DNA of 64,000 nt from Mesorhizobium sp. M8A.F.Ca.ET.218.01.1.1 (GTDB lineage Bacteria; Pseudomonadota; Alphaproteobacteria; Rhizobiales; Rhizobiaceae), in contig NZ_SRUZ01000001.1 in NCBI RefSeq assembly GCF_004791165.1, forward strand, positions 1,250,707 through 1,314,706, given 5' to 3'. Made by a program: the position numbers and the translations under genes. Positions 1 to 9,789 of the stretch are shown piece after piece (position 1 is the stretch's first letter; each line of letters begins with the position of its first letter). A model generated the notes under the pieces. The model saw nothing but the letters and a program-made list of their open reading frames with translations, was not told the DNA's origin and did no database searches.

Positions 1-1803
1 CGGCGCGCTGTCGTCCACAAGCCCCAGGCCCTTGACGCCCTGTATGCGGTGGAAACGGGCATAGACGCTGTGCGGGTCGGCCATCAGCGAGGCGTGCGTA
101 CCCTCCTCGACCAGATGGCCCTGTTCCAGCACGATGATGTGGTCGGCATTGACCACGGTCGAGAGGCGGTGCGCGATAACGATGGTGGTGCGCCCTTCCA
201 TGACCTTGGTGAGCGCCTGCTGGACACGGGCTTCGGCCTCGTTGTCGAGCGCCGATGTCGCCTCGTCGAGCAGCAGGATCGGCGCCTGGCGCACGATGGC
301 GCGGGCAATCGATACGCGCTGGCGCTGGCCGCCGGAGAGCGTGGCGCCATTCTCGCCGACCGGCGTGTCATAGCCTTGCGGCTGCTGGCGGATGAACTCG
401 TCGGCCGCGGCCAGTCGCGCGGCCTGTTCGATCTCGGCATCGGTAGCCGATGGACGGCCATAGCGGATGTTGTCGCGGATGGTGCCTTCGAACAGGTAGG
501 GCGCCTGCGAGACATAGGCGATCGAGCCGCGCAGCGACTGTTTGGTGACCTGCGAGATATCCTGGCCGTCGATCGTGATCGTGCCGCTCTCGACGTCGTA
601 GAAGCGCTGCAGCAGCGCCACCAGCGTCGTCTTGCCGGCACCCGATGCGCCGATGACGGCGGTCATCTTGCCGGCGGCGGCCACGAAACTCAGACCCTGG
701 AGGACAGGCGCCTCCTCGACATAGCGGAAGGACACGTTGTTGAAGCGCACTTCGCCCGTGGTGAAGTTTGCCTGCGTGGCATCCGGGGCGTCGCCCTGCT
801 TCGGCTCGAGGTCGAGCAGCTCGTAGATCATGCGCGCGTTGACCAGCGCCCGCTCCATGCCGACCTGCATTCGCGCCAGACGCCGCGCCGGGTCATAGGC
901 CAGGATCAGCGCGGTGATGAACGAGAACACTGCGCCCGGCGGCTGCCCGAGAACGAGCGCCCGGTACCCGGAATAGGCAATGACGGAGGTGACGGCGAGG
1001 CCGGCCAGCATGTCGGAAATCGGCGCCAGCCGTTCGGAGACGCGGGCAATCTTGTTGGAGCGCTGTTCGGCGTCGCTGGCGAGCTTGCCGATGCGGCCCG
1101 CCAGCTCGTCCTCCATGGTGAAGGCCTTGACGATGGCGATGCCTTGCGTGGCTTCCTGCACGGCACCGATCAGCCGCGAATTGATCAGCACGGATTCGCG
1201 CGTGATGCGCCGCACGCGGCGCGTGAGATAGACGACGGCCCAGATCAGCGGTGGCCCGATCAGCAGCGAACTGAGCGACAGAACCGGATCCTGGTAGACC
1301 ATGACGCCGAGAAGGCCGATCAACGTCACCGCGTCGCGGGTGATCGAGGTCAGCGTCAACGACAGCAGGTCGCGGATACCGCCGACGTTCTCGTTGACCT
1401 GCGCCGCCAGCCGGCCGGAGCGCGTGTCGTTGAAGAAGCCGACGCCAAGTTTCATCAGGTGATCGAAAATGCGCTTCTGGTAGCGCGCCACCAGATTGTT
1501 GCCGATCTTGGCCAGCGCCACCGCCTGGCCGTAACCGGCGAAGCCGCGCAGCAGGAAGGCCGCCATGAAGCCGGCGCAGATCCACACGATCGCATCGCCA
1601 CGCCGTTCGTAGAAGATCTGGTTGACCATCGGGGCCATGATCCAGGCCGTGAAGGCGGTCGTGCCCGAAACGATCAGCGAGCAGGTGATGACCATCACAT
1701 AGGTCCAGCGGTAGTCGTGGCTGTTCTCAGCGAGAATGCGGCGCAGCACCGCTGTGACCTCGCCGGGCCGGGCTTTCAGCTTGTTTGGAGTTTGAAGTGT
1801 CAA
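1..1803 (-). CDS. ABC exporter, fused permease and ATPase (3' end outside window)
   Basis: The reverse strand reads open from about 1803 to the window edge, so at least 601 codons are visible and the C-terminus is missing. The N-terminal half is a six-helix ABC transmembrane domain and the second half an ATPase. Walker A is GASGAGKTT, the signature is LSGGQRQR, Walker B is ILLLDEATSALD, and the switch is IAHRLS. This is the MsbA/LmrA-like half-transporter layout, which works as a homodimer in the inner membrane exporting lipids or hydrophobic compounds. The substrate cannot be read from sequence. The only reasonable start in the gap after glucokinase is a TTG at 1803, with a weak ribosome site. 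It lies 78 bases downstream of glk on the same strand and is probably cotranscribed with it. Confidence 0.88.
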   Translation of the reverse strand, partial: MTLQTPNKLKARPGEVTAVLRRILAENSHDYRWTYVMVITCSLIVSGTTAFTAWIMAPMVNQIFYERRGDAIVWICAGFMAAFLLRGFAGYGQAVALAKIGNNLVARYQKRIFDHLMKLGVGFFNDTRSGRLAAQVNENVGGIRDLLSLTLTSITRDAVTLIGLLGVMVYQDPVLSLSSLLIGPPLIWAVVYLTRRVRRITRESVLINSRLIGAVQEATQGIAIVKAFTMEDELAGRIGKLASDAEQRSNKIARVSERLAPISDMLAGLAVTSVIAYSGYRALVLGQPPGAVFSFITALILAYDPARRLARMQVGMERALVNARMIYELLDLEPKQGDAPDATQANFTTGEVRFNNVSFRYVEEAPVLQGLSFVAAAGKMTAVIGASGAGKTTLVALLQRFYDVESGTITIDGQDISQVTKQSLRGSIAYVSQAPYLFEGTIRDNIRYGRPSATDAEIEQAARLAAADEFIRQQPQGYDTPVGENGATLSGGQRQRVSIARAIVRQAPILLLDEATSALDNEAEARVQQALTKVMEGRTTIVIAHRLSTVVNADHIIVLEQGHLVEEGTHASLMADPHSVYARFHRIQGVKGLGLVDDSAP

Positions 1804-1881
1804 ATCAGAGGGCTTTTGTCGGTTTCCGCTTCCCGTGGCCGGGTATTCGGCCCCCCTATTAACGCCAAGCAGCCGGCTTGC

Positions 1882-2928
1882 CTATGCCTTGGGGTGACTA
1901 ACTTCGTCGCGCCAGCGCCGGCCCGAGGTTTGGACGCCGAACAGCGAGGGGTTCCTGGCATAGGCGGCAAGGCCGAGAAGGGCTGCCAGCGGGTGGGTGA
2001 TGACATAGACCGGCATGGTGCGCATCAGCGCGCTGTGCGGCGCCTTGTCCTCGAAGGCGGCGCGGAAATTGCCCTCCTTCAGCGCCGGCACGATCTTTTG
2101 CGCGATGCCGCCGGTGAGGAACACGCCGCCACGGCTCATGAACACCAAGGCAAGGTCGCCAGCGGTACGGCCGAGACAGGTAACGAAGGTCTCCAGCGCT
2201 TCCTGCGCCACCGGATCGGTCTTGGCCAGCGCCGCGGCGGTGACCTCGGCCGGCGTGGCGAAGGGCGATGGCTTGCCGTCGGCCTTGGCCACCGCGCGGT
2301 AGACGTTGACGAGGCCGCGTCCGCACAGGATCTGCTCGCCCGAAATGCGGCCCTCGAGCTTCTCTATGTGCGGGAAGATCTCGAAATCGCGGGGCGTGCG
2401 CGGCCCGATGTCCATATGGCCGCCTTCGCCTGGTACGGGAATCCAGTGATGCAGCGCGTGGACCAGCCCGGCGACGCCAAGACCGGTTCCCGGACCGAGC
2501 ACCACGCGGCCGGCATTGGGCTCGGGCGTGCCGCTGCCGATCTTTTCCATATGCTCTTCGCCGAGCGCGACGACGGCCAGCGCCTGCGCCTCGAAATCGT
2601 TGAGCACGACGATGTCGCTCAAGCCCAGATTGGCGAACATCTGCCTCGGCTTGACGACCCAGGGACAGTTGGTGAGCTCGATCTCGTCGCCGTCGACCGG
2701 ACCGGCCACCGCCAGCACCGCCGAATTGGGCCGGACCGAGGAACGGTCGAGCACGGCCGCCTGGATCGCTTCGTCGATGGTGTTGTAATTGGCGGTCTGG
2801 ACGATGGTCGGCTCGCCGGCCTCGGAATTGGCGTCCAGCACGATCGAAAAGCGCGCATTGGTGCCGCCGATATCGCCGATCAGGATCGGAAACCGCAGCA
2901 AAGTCTCGTCATCTGCTGTGCTTGGCAT
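1882..2928 (-). CDS. glk: Glucokinase
   Basis: The 348-residue protein matches the bacterial glucokinase (Glk, PF02685) family in length and motifs. It has an N-terminal phosphate-binding segment [13 protein letters not shown], the sugar-binding LNDFEAQA, a second phosphate motif [12 protein letters not shown], the [10 protein letters not shown] segment with the catalytic-region glutamate and histidine, and the late glycine-rich [12 protein letters not shown]. It phosphorylates cytoplasmic glucose with ATP to glucose-6-phosphate, feeding the Entner-Doudoroff and pentose phosphate routes in rhizobia. The ATG at 2928 follows a 211-base gap after mepA, which should hold the promoter for glk and the ABC exporter behind it. 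The assignment is secure. Confidence 0.95.
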   Translation of the reverse strand: MPSTADDETLLRFPILIGDIGGTNARFSIVLDANSEAGEPTIVQTANYNTIDEAIQAAVLDRSSVRPNSAVLAVAGPVDGDEIELTNCPWVVKPRQMFANLGLSDIVVLNDFEAQALAVVALGEEHMEKIGSGTPEPNAGRVVLGPGTGLGVAGLVHALHHWIPVPGEGGHMDIGPRTPRDFEIFPHIEKLEGRISGEQILCGRGLVNVYRAVAKADGKPSPFATPAEVTAAALAKTDPVAQEALETFVTCLGRTAGDLALVFMSRGGVFLTGGIAQKIVPALKEGNFRAAFEDKAPHSALMRTMPVYVITHPLAALLGLAAYARNPSLFGVQTSGRRWRDEVSHPKA

Positions 2929-3139
2929 GCTCTCGTCCGTTCCCCGTCCGGGCTACGTGCCGCTGTTTGCCCGTTGACTAGCGCATGGCCCTGCAAAGGG
3001 AAAGGCGCTTGCTTTCAGTTCCAGGACAATCGCCGCAAATTTGAATCCCGTCCTTGGCTGATTTGCCGATGTCCGCGCCGCGAGCTTGGGCAATCAATCG
3101 TCCTGATCAAGGATTGCAAGCTAAAGCGATTTCTCGGTC

Positions 3140-4231
3140 TCAATTCCCCGGCGGCCGTGGACGCGGCACCGGCACGCCGACCTCGGGTGTCGCGGTGAAG
3201 GCGTTCAACGCGCTTGGCAGGCCTTCCGTGCTGCTGGCCGTGGTGGCGGGCAGCGACGGCGCTTCGGGTTCGGGCGCCGCCACCGCGACCGGCACGGCGC
3301 TACCGTTATAGGTCGCCGCCTCCGCCGAGGCGGGCCCGGGCGCGTCGAGCACGGCGCGGCATTCCCTGGGCAGGTTGGCCATCGTCATCAGGTCGCGTGC
3401 CTTGGGCGCGTCGGGGTTCTTGTTGGGCCGCCACGGCTCCTGCGTGAACCACCAGGCCAGCGGCTTGCCGCAACCGTCATCATCGGGCGTCGCTTCCTGC
3501 TCCTTGCAGGTGGGCGAGCCCGGCTGGCAGCCGATGCGCATGTGGAAATGGTAGTCATGGCCCCAGAACGGCCGGATCTTGCGCAGCCAGGAGCGGTCGC
3601 CCTTGACGGTGTCGCAGAGCTTTTTCTTGATGCCCGGATTGACCAGGATGCGCTCGACTTGCGGGTAGCTCGCGGCCCGCTTCAGCAAAGCCGTGTGCGC
3701 CGGCGTCCACAGCGCGTCCTTCACCAGATGGGTCTTGTCGTCGACCATCAGCGTGGCGCTCATGGTCTCGCGCTGCGCCCTGGTCATCGTGCGGTCCGGC
3801 ATCGGCGTCAGCCAGATGTCGGCATCGAGCCCGATCTGGTGCGAGGCGTGGCCGGTCAGCATCGGGCCGCCGCGCGGCTGCGCGATGTCGCCGATCAGCA
3901 GGCCCGGCCAGCCATCGGCAACGGCGTCGCGCGACAGTTTCTCGATCAGCGCGATCAGCGCCGGATGACCCCAGCGGCGGTTGCGCGAAGGCCGCATCAC
4001 CTGCCAGGTCGGGCCATCCATGGGAATGGCGACGCCGCCGGCAAAACAGCCCTTGGAATAGAAGCCGAAGGATTGCGGGGCGGTGGCCGTCGGCAGCTTC
4101 TCCGCACCGAACAGGTCTTTCGCCCGCTCCTCGGCCGCTGCCGGCTGCGCGAGACCGGTCAGGGCAAGCAAGCCAAGGGCGGCCGCCAGCAGTGATCTCT
4201 TGCCGAAAGACGACCGCGTCGCTGTCTTCAT
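3140..4231 (-). CDS. mepA: Penicillin-insensitive murein endopeptidase
   Basis: This 363-residue secreted protein belongs to the MepA family (PF03411), zinc metallopeptidases that cut the D-Ala-meso-DAP cross-links of periplasmic peptidoglycan. A signal peptide is visible at residues 1-33, ending AQPAAA. Zinc ligands sit in GHASHQIGLDADIW (His128, Asp136) and in the later HDYHFHMRIGC. The C-terminus has a proline-rich tail beyond the usual family end. I chose the ATG at 4231 because it starts directly at the signal peptide. The longer in-frame start at 4408 would have to be translated through a palindromic repeat and an Arg/Lys-rich stretch with no signal character. Confidence 0.92.
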   Translation of the reverse strand: MKTATRSSFGKRSLLAAALGLLALTGLAQPAAAEERAKDLFGAEKLPTATAPQSFGFYSKGCFAGGVAIPMDGPTWQVMRPSRNRRWGHPALIALIEKLSRDAVADGWPGLLIGDIAQPRGGPMLTGHASHQIGLDADIWLTPMPDRTMTRAQRETMSATLMVDDKTHLVKDALWTPAHTALLKRAASYPQVERILVNPGIKKKLCDTVKGDRSWLRKIRPFWGHDYHFHMRIGCQPGSPTCKEQEATPDDDGCGKPLAWWFTQEPWRPNKNPDAPKARDLMTMANLPRECRAVLDAPGPASAEAATYNGSAVPVAVAAPEPEAPSLPATTASSTEGLPSALNAFTATPEVGVPVPRPRPPGN

Positions 4232-4309
4232 GAAATCGGATCCCACCAAACCCCAAGCCCGAATCATAGCACGCAACATGCGACGCTTCGATCGCTCTAA
4301 CCTTTTGGC

Positions 4310-4353
4310 GCAATTCCGGACGGAAAACCGTTTCACACTTTTCCTGGAATTGC
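4310..4353. repeat. Short palindromic repeat, family D, copy 1
   Basis: The outer arms GCAATTCC (4310-4317) and GGAATTGC (4346-4353) flank a spacer containing GGAAAACCG and CACTTTTCC. A reverse-oriented copy lies at 53639-53682 ahead of cydA. Elements of this form are common in Mesorhizobium intergenic DNA. The stop codon of the neighbouring epimerase gene falls inside this copy. Confidence 0.75.
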
Positions 4354-5253
4354 TTGTCCCTTCATCGGGCTGCGCGGCGCGCCGTCGCGCCAGTCGCCGC
4401 TTGCCCACATATGGTCGAAAGCGGCTCGGTAGTCGGGAAAGCGAAACCGATAGCCCGCCGCCTTGAGCGCTGCATTGGCGACCCGCTTGTTCTCGCCATA
4501 GAAGGACCGCGCCATGGGCGAAAGTTGGGCGGTCTCGAAGGGAATTTCGGGCGGCGCCTCGATACCCATCAGCGATGCGGCATAGGCGACGACATCCTGC
4601 GGCGGTCCCGGCTCATCGTCGGTGACGTTGAAGATGCCACCCCTATTGCCGGCGATCAGATGCCAGAGCGCGCCTGATATGTCGTTACAATGGACGCGGT
4701 TGAACACCTGGTCCGGCTTGACCAGCCGCCTCGCGGTACCGTTCTCCAGATTGACCAGCGCGTTGCGGCCCGGACCGTAGATGCCGGAGAGCCGCAGGAT
4801 CGCCACCGGCCGGTCGATTTCCCGGCCGAGCTTCTGCCAGGCTTGCTCGGCCTCGACCCGCATGACCGAACGCTTTGATACCGGCCGGCACACGGCCGTT
4901 TCATCGACCCAGGCACCACCATAGTCGCCATAGACGCCGACTGTAGAGAGATAGCCGATCCACTCCAGATCAGGCATCCCTGCGATTGCCTCGCGGGCGG
5001 CATTCAGCACAGGATCGCCGGCGTCTTCCGGGGCGACCGAGATCACCAGATGCGTGGTTTTCTCCAGCACTTCGCCGATGTCGCTCGTCAACTTACCGTC
5101 GAACAGCAGCGGGGCGATGCCGGCCTGGCGCAGCGCCTCCAATTTCTCCGCCGATCGCGTCGTGCCGATGATCTTGGCACCATCCGGGTTGGCGCGGGCA
5201 AAAGCCTTGCCCGAATAGCCGGCGCCAAAGATGAAGACCAGTTTTTCGCTCAT
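4333..5253 (-). CDS. NAD(P)-dependent epimerase/dehydratase family protein (YeeZ-like SDR)
   Basis: The 306-residue protein is an atypical short-chain dehydrogenase of the NAD-dependent epimerase family. The Rossmann nucleotide motif at the N-terminus is [14 protein letters not shown] (GxGxxG). [11 protein letters not shown] supplies the usual catalytic-region tyrosine, and [16 protein letters not shown] is typical of the sugar-epimerase fold. The substrate is unknown; YeeZ-like members are mostly uncharacterised. The start ATG (5253) overlaps the queG stop as ATGA, so translation is probably coupled. The last few codons, from about KGQAIPGKV to the stop, lie in a palindromic repeat, which suggests the original C-terminus was replaced when the repeat arrived. 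Confidence 0.88.
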   Translation of the reverse strand: MSEKLVFIFGAGYSGKAFARANPDGAKIIGTTRSAEKLEALRQAGIAPLLFDGKLTSDIGEVLEKTTHLVISVAPEDAGDPVLNAAREAIAGMPDLEWIGYLSTVGVYGDYGGAWVDETAVCRPVSKRSVMRVEAEQAWQKLGREIDRPVAILRLSGIYGPGRNALVNLENGTARRLVKPDQVFNRVHCNDISGALWHLIAGNRGGIFNVTDDEPGPPQDVVAYAASLMGIEAPPEIPFETAQLSPMARSFYGENKRVANAALKAAGYRFRFPDYRAAFDHMWASGDWRDGAPRSPMKGQAIPGKV

Positions 5254-6404
5254 GCATGCGTCCTGGTTGGCCGCGCCAGGCGCCATTCGTCGCGCACCAC
5301 AGCGTCGTCCTCGGTTTCCAGGCCGTTCGCGGCCCGTTCGGCATATTCGGTTTCCGGCACCAGCCGCGCCAGCGCCCAAATTGCCGCGCCCCGCACCAGC
5401 GGCGAGGCGTCGCCGAGCAGATCCCGGACGATGCCGGCAAGCACGGCCTCGCCGGAATTGCCGGCGGCAATCAGCACGTTGCGGACAAAGCGGTCGCGGC
5501 CGATGCGTTTGATCGGCGAACCGGAAAAGAAGGCGCGGAAGGCAGCATCGTGGAGGGCCAAAAGGTCGGCGAGCGCAGGCTCGCGCAAATCGTCGCGCGC
5601 GGCGAGCTTGGCCTCGGACGCGGCGCTGGCGAACTTGTTCCACGGGCAAGCGGCGAGGCAGTCGTCGCAGCCATAGATGCGGTTGCCGATCGCCTCGCGG
5701 AATTCATGCGGGATCGGCCCCTTGTTCTCGATGGTGAGGTAGGAGATGCAGCGCCGCGCATCGAGCCTATAAGGCGCGGGGAACGCATCGGTCGGGCAGG
5801 CGTCGAGGCAGGCGCGGCAGGAGCCGCAATGGTCGATCTCGGCCCGGTCCGGTACGAGTTCTGCCGTGGTGAAGATGGTGCCGAGGAACAGCCAGGAGCC
5901 GTGCTGGCGGCTGACCAGATTGGTGTGCTTGCCCTGCCAGCCGAGGCCCGCCGCTTCGGCCAACGGCTTTTCCATGACGGGCGCCGTATCGACGAAGACT
6001 TTGACGTCGCCGCCGGCGCGCGCGACGATCTTGCCGGCGATCTCCTTCAGCCGGCCCTTCATCACCTCGTGATAGTCGCGGTTTTTCGCGTAGACCGAGA
6101 TCGCGCCGCGATCGCGCCTGGCCAGCACGTCGCGCGGATCCTGGTCAGGCCCGTAATTCATGGCCAGCACGATGATCGCGCGCACGTCGGGCCAAAGCGT
6201 CGAAGGCTCGCTGCGGCGCGCGATCGTCTCGGCGATCCACGCCATGGAGCCATGAAACCCGTCGGCGACGAATTCGGCAAGCCGGGCCGGCGCCAGCGGG
6301 ATCGCATCGGGAGCGGTGACGGCGACGGCATCGAAGCCGGCGCGCCGTGCCTCCGCGTCGATCAGCGCACGCAGTTTTGCCGCGTCAGAAGTCGAGGTCC
6401 GCAT
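5250..6404 (-). CDS. queG: Epoxyqueuosine reductase
   Basis: The 384-residue protein is QueG, the cobalamin and iron-sulfur enzyme that reduces epoxyqueuosine to queuosine in the wobble position of GUN tRNAs. It has the DUF1730 N-terminal half (residues about 15-180, with [15 protein letters not shown] and [19 protein letters not shown]) followed by two 4Fe-4S motifs: [16 protein letters not shown] and, later, [18 protein letters not shown]-like C-terminal tail contains [15 protein letters not shown]. The start overlaps the end of the upstream GST gene by 20 bases, and the stop overlaps the epimerase start, forming a tight three-gene run. Confidence 0.95.
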   Translation of the reverse strand: MRTSTSDAAKLRALIDAEARRAGFDAVAVTAPDAIPLAPARLAEFVADGFHGSMAWIAETIARRSEPSTLWPDVRAIIVLAMNYGPDQDPRDVLARRDRGAISVYAKNRDYHEVMKGRLKEIAGKIVARAGGDVKVFVDTAPVMEKPLAEAAGLGWQGKHTNLVSRQHGSWLFLGTIFTTAELVPDRAEIDHCGSCRACLDACPTDAFPAPYRLDARRCISYLTIENKGPIPHEFREAIGNRIYGCDDCLAACPWNKFASAASEAKLAARDDLREPALADLLALHDAAFRAFFSGSPIKRIGRDRFVRNVLIAAGNSGEAVLAGIVRDLLGDASPLVRGAAIWALARLVPETEYAERAANGLETEDDAVVRDEWRLARPTRTHA

Positions 6405-7077
6405 AGTGCGACACCGGCGACAGGCCGCGCACGCGGTCGGTCAAGAGCGGCCGGAACGAAGGCCGCGACTTCACCCGCGTGTACCATTCGCGCGCAGCGG
6501 GATGTTCGCGCCAGTCGATCTCGCCGAGATAGTCGAGCACCGACAGCGTCGCGGCGGCCGCGAGATCGGCATAGGTGACCCTGCCACCGGCCAGCCAGTG
6601 ACGGGTGCCGGCCAGCCAGTTGGTGTATTTCATGTGCTGGCGGATGTTGGCGCGCGCGGCGCGGATGGCGCCCGAATCGGGCGAGCCGCCGCCCGCGGTT
6701 TCCGGCATCACCGGCTTCAGCACGCGCTCGCGCACCAGGTGGCGGGTGACCTCGCTTTCGGCCTTGTTGAGATACCAGTCGATCAGCCGGCGGATTTCGG
6801 CGCGCTGCATCGGATCCTCGGCGAACAGCCGCTTGTCGCGCTTCAGCACACCGCGCGTCTCGTCGAGATATTCCGAGATCACCGTCGCGCCGATGATCGG
6901 CACGTCGCCCTCGGCCAGCAGGATCGGCAGCGTGCCGGCCGGGTTCAGCGCCAGGAACTCCTTGCGCCGCGTCCACGGCTTTTCCTCGATCAGCGCCAGC
7001 TCCTCGCCATACTCGCCAAAGGCGAGGCGGACGAAGCGGCAGGTGGCGAACATGGGATGGTGGAAAAGCGTCAGCAT
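6385..7077 (-). CDS. Glutathione S-transferase family protein
   Basis: The 230-residue cytoplasmic protein has a thioredoxin-like N-terminal domain (residues about 1-80, beginning MLTLFHHPM, with the cis-proline segment NPAGTLPIL) and an all-helical C-terminal domain carrying the N-capping segment [12 protein letters not shown]. Catalytic detail and substrate cannot be inferred. The ATG at 7077 begins directly at the first beta strand; longer in-frame starts would run through the antisense of uppP. It leads an overlapping run with queG and the epimerase and is divergent from uppP. Confidence 0.9.
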   Translation of the reverse strand: MLTLFHHPMFATCRFVRLAFGEYGEELALIEEKPWTRRKEFLALNPAGTLPILLAEGDVPIIGATVISEYLDETRGVLKRDKRLFAEDPMQRAEIRRLIDWYLNKAESEVTRHLVRERVLKPVMPETAGGGSPDSGAIRAARANIRQHMKYTNWLAGTRHWLAGGRVTYADLAAAATLSVLDYLGEIDWREHPAAREWYTRVKSRPSFRPLLTDRVRGLSPVSHYADLDF

Positions 7078-7248
7078 GGTTCCGCGATGATAAAGCGCAC
7101 GAGTGTGGACTGGCGAATCGCCGGGCGCACCGGTAAGTCTTGGCCGCCCGGTTTGCGGGCCGTCAGGGGTGTTGCGACCTATAGGGGCACTTCGGCGCCA
7201 TGACAAGCAAGCCATTCCGTTAGCCATCACGCCAATGCCGAGGTAGAA

Positions 7249-8055
7249 ATGGAAAGCCAGACCATCGTCGAAGCCCTGCTGCTCGGCCTGCTGGAGGGGT
7301 TGACCGAATTCATACCGGTGTCCTCGACCGGCCATATCCTGCTCGCCGGCCATTTCCTCGGCTTCCAGTCGACCGGCAAGGCCTTCGAGATCCTGATCCA
7401 GCTCGGCGCCATCCTGGCGATCCTGAGCGTCTATTTCCGGCGGCTGTGGCAGATGCTGCTCGACCTGCCGCATGACCGGCTGACGCGGCATTTCGTCATC
7501 GGCATCCTCATCGCCTTCCTGCCGGCCGCGATCATCGGCGCGCTGGCGCACGACTTCATCAAGACGGTGCTGTTCGAATCGCCACGACTGATCTGCATCA
7601 TGCTGATCATCGGCGGCGTGGTGCTGCTGGTGGTCGACCGCATGAACCTCAAGCCCGTCTATCGCGACGTCGAGCGGTTTCCGACCCGGCTTTACCTGCA
7701 GATCGGCCTGTTCCAGTGCCTGTCGTTGATCCCCGGCACCTCGCGCTCGGGCTCGACCATCGTCGGCGCGCTGCTTCTGGGCGTCGACAAGCGGGCGGCG
7801 GCGGAATTTTCCTTCTTCCTTGCCATCCCGACCATGGTCGGCGCCTTCGCCTTCGACCTGTTCAAGAACCGCAACGTGCTGACCTCGGCCGACCTGCCGA
7901 TCATCGCCATAGGCTTCGTCGCCGCCTTCGTCACGGCGCTGTTCGTGGTGCGCCTCCTGCTCGATTACGTCTCGCGCAACGGCTACTCGCTGTTCGGCTG
8001 GTGGCGGCTGGTGGTGGGTGTCGTCGGGCTGGTGGCGCTGATGATCTGGGGGTGA
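7249..8055 (+). CDS. uppP: Undecaprenyl-diphosphatase
   Basis: The 268-residue multi-span membrane protein is UppP/BacA, which dephosphorylates undecaprenyl pyrophosphate so the lipid carrier can be reused for peptidoglycan and surface polysaccharide synthesis. Family motifs are clear: [16 protein letters not shown] near the N-terminus and [10 protein letters not shown] in the middle, both catalytic regions. Length and helix content are as usual. Loss of the protein commonly raises bacitracin sensitivity. It is divergent from the GST gene across 171 bases and convergent with yraN across a repeat-filled gap. Confidence 0.95.
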   Translation: MESQTIVEALLLGLLEGLTEFIPVSSTGHILLAGHFLGFQSTGKAFEILIQLGAILAILSVYFRRLWQMLLDLPHDRLTRHFVIGILIAFLPAAIIGALAHDFIKTVLFESPRLICIMLIIGGVVLLVVDRMNLKPVYRDVERFPTRLYLQIGLFQCLSLIPGTSRSGSTIVGALLLGVDKRAAAEFSFFLAIPTMVGAFAFDLFKNRNVLTSADLPIIAIGFVAAFVTALFVVRLLLDYVSRNGYSLFGWWRLVVGVVGLVALMIWG

Positions 8056-8097
8056 TTGCAGCGACCGGTTCGGTTGGAGCCGCCGAACGTTAGCGCT

Positions 8098-8271
8098 GCC
8101 CCTCACCTGCCTGCCGGCATCCTCTCCCCGCACAGGGACGGGGAGAGGGGCGCTGTCATCGGCGATTTCGCCAACTACAACGATTGCAGGAAGGTCGCCG
8201 TCGCTGCGGCCATCTCCCTTCTCCCCGTCCCTATACGGGGAGAAGTGCCCGGCAGGGCGATGAGGGGCAGC
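8098..8271. repeat. Palindromic intergenic repeat, family A, copy 1
   Basis: It starts with GCCCCTCACCTGCCTGCCGG and ends with its degenerate complement near GGCGATGAGGGGCAGC. Each arm contains its own hairpin: CCTCTCCCCG pairs with CGGGGAGAGG on the left, and CTTCTCCCCG with CGGGGAGAAG on the right. The T:A and C:G differences between arms are compensated, so structure is kept. It fills the convergent gap between uppP and yraN. Other copies lie at 29492, 55100 and 63525. Confidence 0.85.
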
Positions 8272-8308
8272 ACTAACTTCAACGAATGGATTGCCTCCGG
8301 CAACGAGC

Positions 8309-8686
8309 CTAGCTCCTCCCATAAAACGCATTCGGGACATGCACGGGCCAACGCCAGGGCAGCACGGCGACCATGTCGAAGCGCATCGACAGCCTGCCAT
8401 AGTCCGGCTGGCGCGACAGCCAGATGTCGGCCGCGCCCTCGATGCGGCGCTCCGATTCGTGGCCGATTGCCTCCATGGCCTCGATCAGCGTGCGGCGTGC
8501 CTTGACCTCGACGAACAGCACCAGATCGCCGCGCCGGGCGATCAGGTCGATCTCGCCGAAGCGGGTGCGATGGCGGCGCGCCAGGATCCGGTAGCCTTTC
8601 AGCATCAGCGCTACAGCCGCCAGCCATTCGCCGCGATGGCCGCGCCGGTAGGCCTTTTGACGGCTGGCGCTCGGGCGCTCAACCAT
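8309..8686 (-). CDS. yraN: YraN family protein (UPF0102, nuclease-like fold)
   Basis: The 125-residue protein is a UPF0102/YraN member with the restriction-endonuclease-like core. Visible are the N-terminal helix with [17 protein letters not shown], the acidic [12 protein letters not shown] (the D-ExK-like pattern continues in [11 protein letters not shown]) and the end segment [10 protein letters not shown]. The cellular role is not established; a DNA processing role is usually suggested. Its start overlaps the rsmI stop by 8 bases, and the rsmI-yraN pair is conserved across proteobacteria. Confidence 0.93.
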   Translation of the reverse strand: MVERPSASRQKAYRRGHRGEWLAAVALMLKGYRILARRHRTRFGEIDLIARRGDLVLFVEVKARRTLIEAMEAIGHESERRIEGAADIWLSRQPDYGRLSMRFDMVAVLPWRWPVHVPNAFYGRS

Positions 8687-9581
8687 CGCGGCCTTCTCTA
8701 AGTTCGAGCAGCCGCCGGTAGAGCGCCTGCTTCTGGCCGCCGGTCATTTTCGCGGCTTCCGCCGCCGCCTTGGAGGCCGGCATTTCAGCGGCAAGCGACA
8801 AAAGCAGGCGGTCGATGTCTTCCGGTTCGTCGGCCTTGGCCTCGGCGGGGCCGATGCAGACGACGATCTCGCCCTTCGGCGTGTCCGCCGCCGCGTAATG
8901 ATCGGCAAGCGCCCGCAGCGTGCCGGTGCGGATTTCCTCGAATGTCTTGGTCAGTTCCCGGCCGATGGCGGCTTTGCGCTCGCCGCCCAGCGCCTCGACC
9001 ATGGCGCCGAGCGATTCGGCCAGCCGGCGCGGTGATTCGAAGAATATCAGCGTCGCCGGTACCGCCCTCAGCGCCTCCAGCCGCGACAGCCTCTGACCAA
9101 CCTTGACCGGCAAAAAGCCGGCGAACAGGAAGGCGTCGGACGGCAGGCCCGACGCCGTCAGCGCGGCAAGCGGCGCCGACGGGCCGGGAATCGGTACGAC
9201 GCGAATGCCCTGGTCGAGCGCCTCGCCGACCAGCCGGTAGCCGGGATCGGAAACCAGCGGCGTGCCGGCATCGGAAATCAGCGCCACGCTCTGTCCTGCC
9301 GCAAGTGCCGCGATCAACTTCGGCCCCGCCTCGCCGGCATTGTGCTCGTGATAGGCCGTGGTGCGTCGGCGGATGCCGTAGCGGTCGAGCAGCACCCGCG
9401 ACACGCGCGTGTCCTCGCAGGCGACGATGTCGGCGGCGGCCAGCGTCTCCAGCGCGCGCAGCGTGATGTCGGCCAGATTGCCGATCGGCGTCGCCACCAG
9501 ATAAAGCGCCGGATCGAGCGGGCGGGCCGCGATTTCGGTCTGCCCGACCACATAGCTGCGCTTGCCCGTCTCGCCAGTCAC
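8679..9581 (-). CDS. rsmI: 16S rRNA (cytidine(1402)-2'-O)-methyltransferase
   Basis: The 300-residue protein is RsmI, a tetrapyrrole-methylase-fold enzyme that uses SAM to 2'-O-methylate C1402 in the decoding centre of 16S rRNA. Diagnostic segments are [48 protein letters not shown] and VPIPGPSA. The start is GTG at 9581, chosen because GGAGA lies 8 bases upstream on the coding strand. Just upstream (9604-9670) lies an unusual array of 19-bp palindromic repeats that could affect its expression. It is cotranscribed with yraN. Confidence 0.95.
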   Translation of the reverse strand: MTGETGKRSYVVGQTEIAARPLDPALYLVATPIGNLADITLRALETLAAADIVACEDTRVSRVLLDRYGIRRRTTAYHEHNAGEAGPKLIAALAAGQSVALISDAGTPLVSDPGYRLVGEALDQGIRVVPIPGPSAPLAALTASGLPSDAFLFAGFLPVKVGQRLSRLEALRAVPATLIFFESPRRLAESLGAMVEALGGERKAAIGRELTKTFEEIRTGTLRALADHYAAADTPKGEIVVCIGPAEAKADEPEDIDRLLLSLAAEMPASKAAAEAAKMTGGQKQALYRRLLELREGRDG

Positions 9582-9603
9582 CGATGCCGTCTCCGTTCAA
9601 GCC

Positions 9604-9670
9604 TGTTTGGCCTGCCAAATCCTGTTTGGCCTGCCAAAACTTGTTTGGCCTGCCAAAACTTGTTTGGCAT
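9604..9670. repeat. Tandem 19-bp repeat, each unit a TTTGGC/GCCAAA palindrome
   Basis: Three full copies and one partial copy occur at exact 19-base spacing. TTTGGC begins at 9606, 9625, 9644 and 9663, and the first three continue as TTTGGC-CT-GCCAAA. The fourth degenerates after TTTGGCAT. The array lies between the divergent rsmI (start 9581) and a small plus-strand ORF at 9790, so it is either an operator array or a local expansion. Confidence 0.85.
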
Positions 9671-9789
9671 GGCTGGCGCCGGCTTGCAAAACTCACGCCG
9701 ATGTAAGGTGGCCGCCATTCCTTCGCCACAGTAGGGAACGAAACCGGTTTTGGCAGATTTAGCCCCTGATTCCCTTGGGGAGGACAGGA

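Noticed and set aside
49..3198. Open plus-strand frame of 1049 codons across the ABC exporter and glucokinase genes
   Set aside because: It is antisense to two certain genes, has no recognisable domain, and is rich in Arg/Asp/Gly/His as expected from GC-rich antisense frames.
4232..4408. Longer mepA start at 4408
   Set aside because: The extension crosses a dispersed palindrome and would bury the clear signal peptide beginning at 4231.
7094..8400. N-terminal extension that would join the GST at 6385 to antisense of uppP
   Set aside because: The added residues are translated from the reverse of uppP and an intergenic repeat; the GST fold starts at the ATG at 7077.
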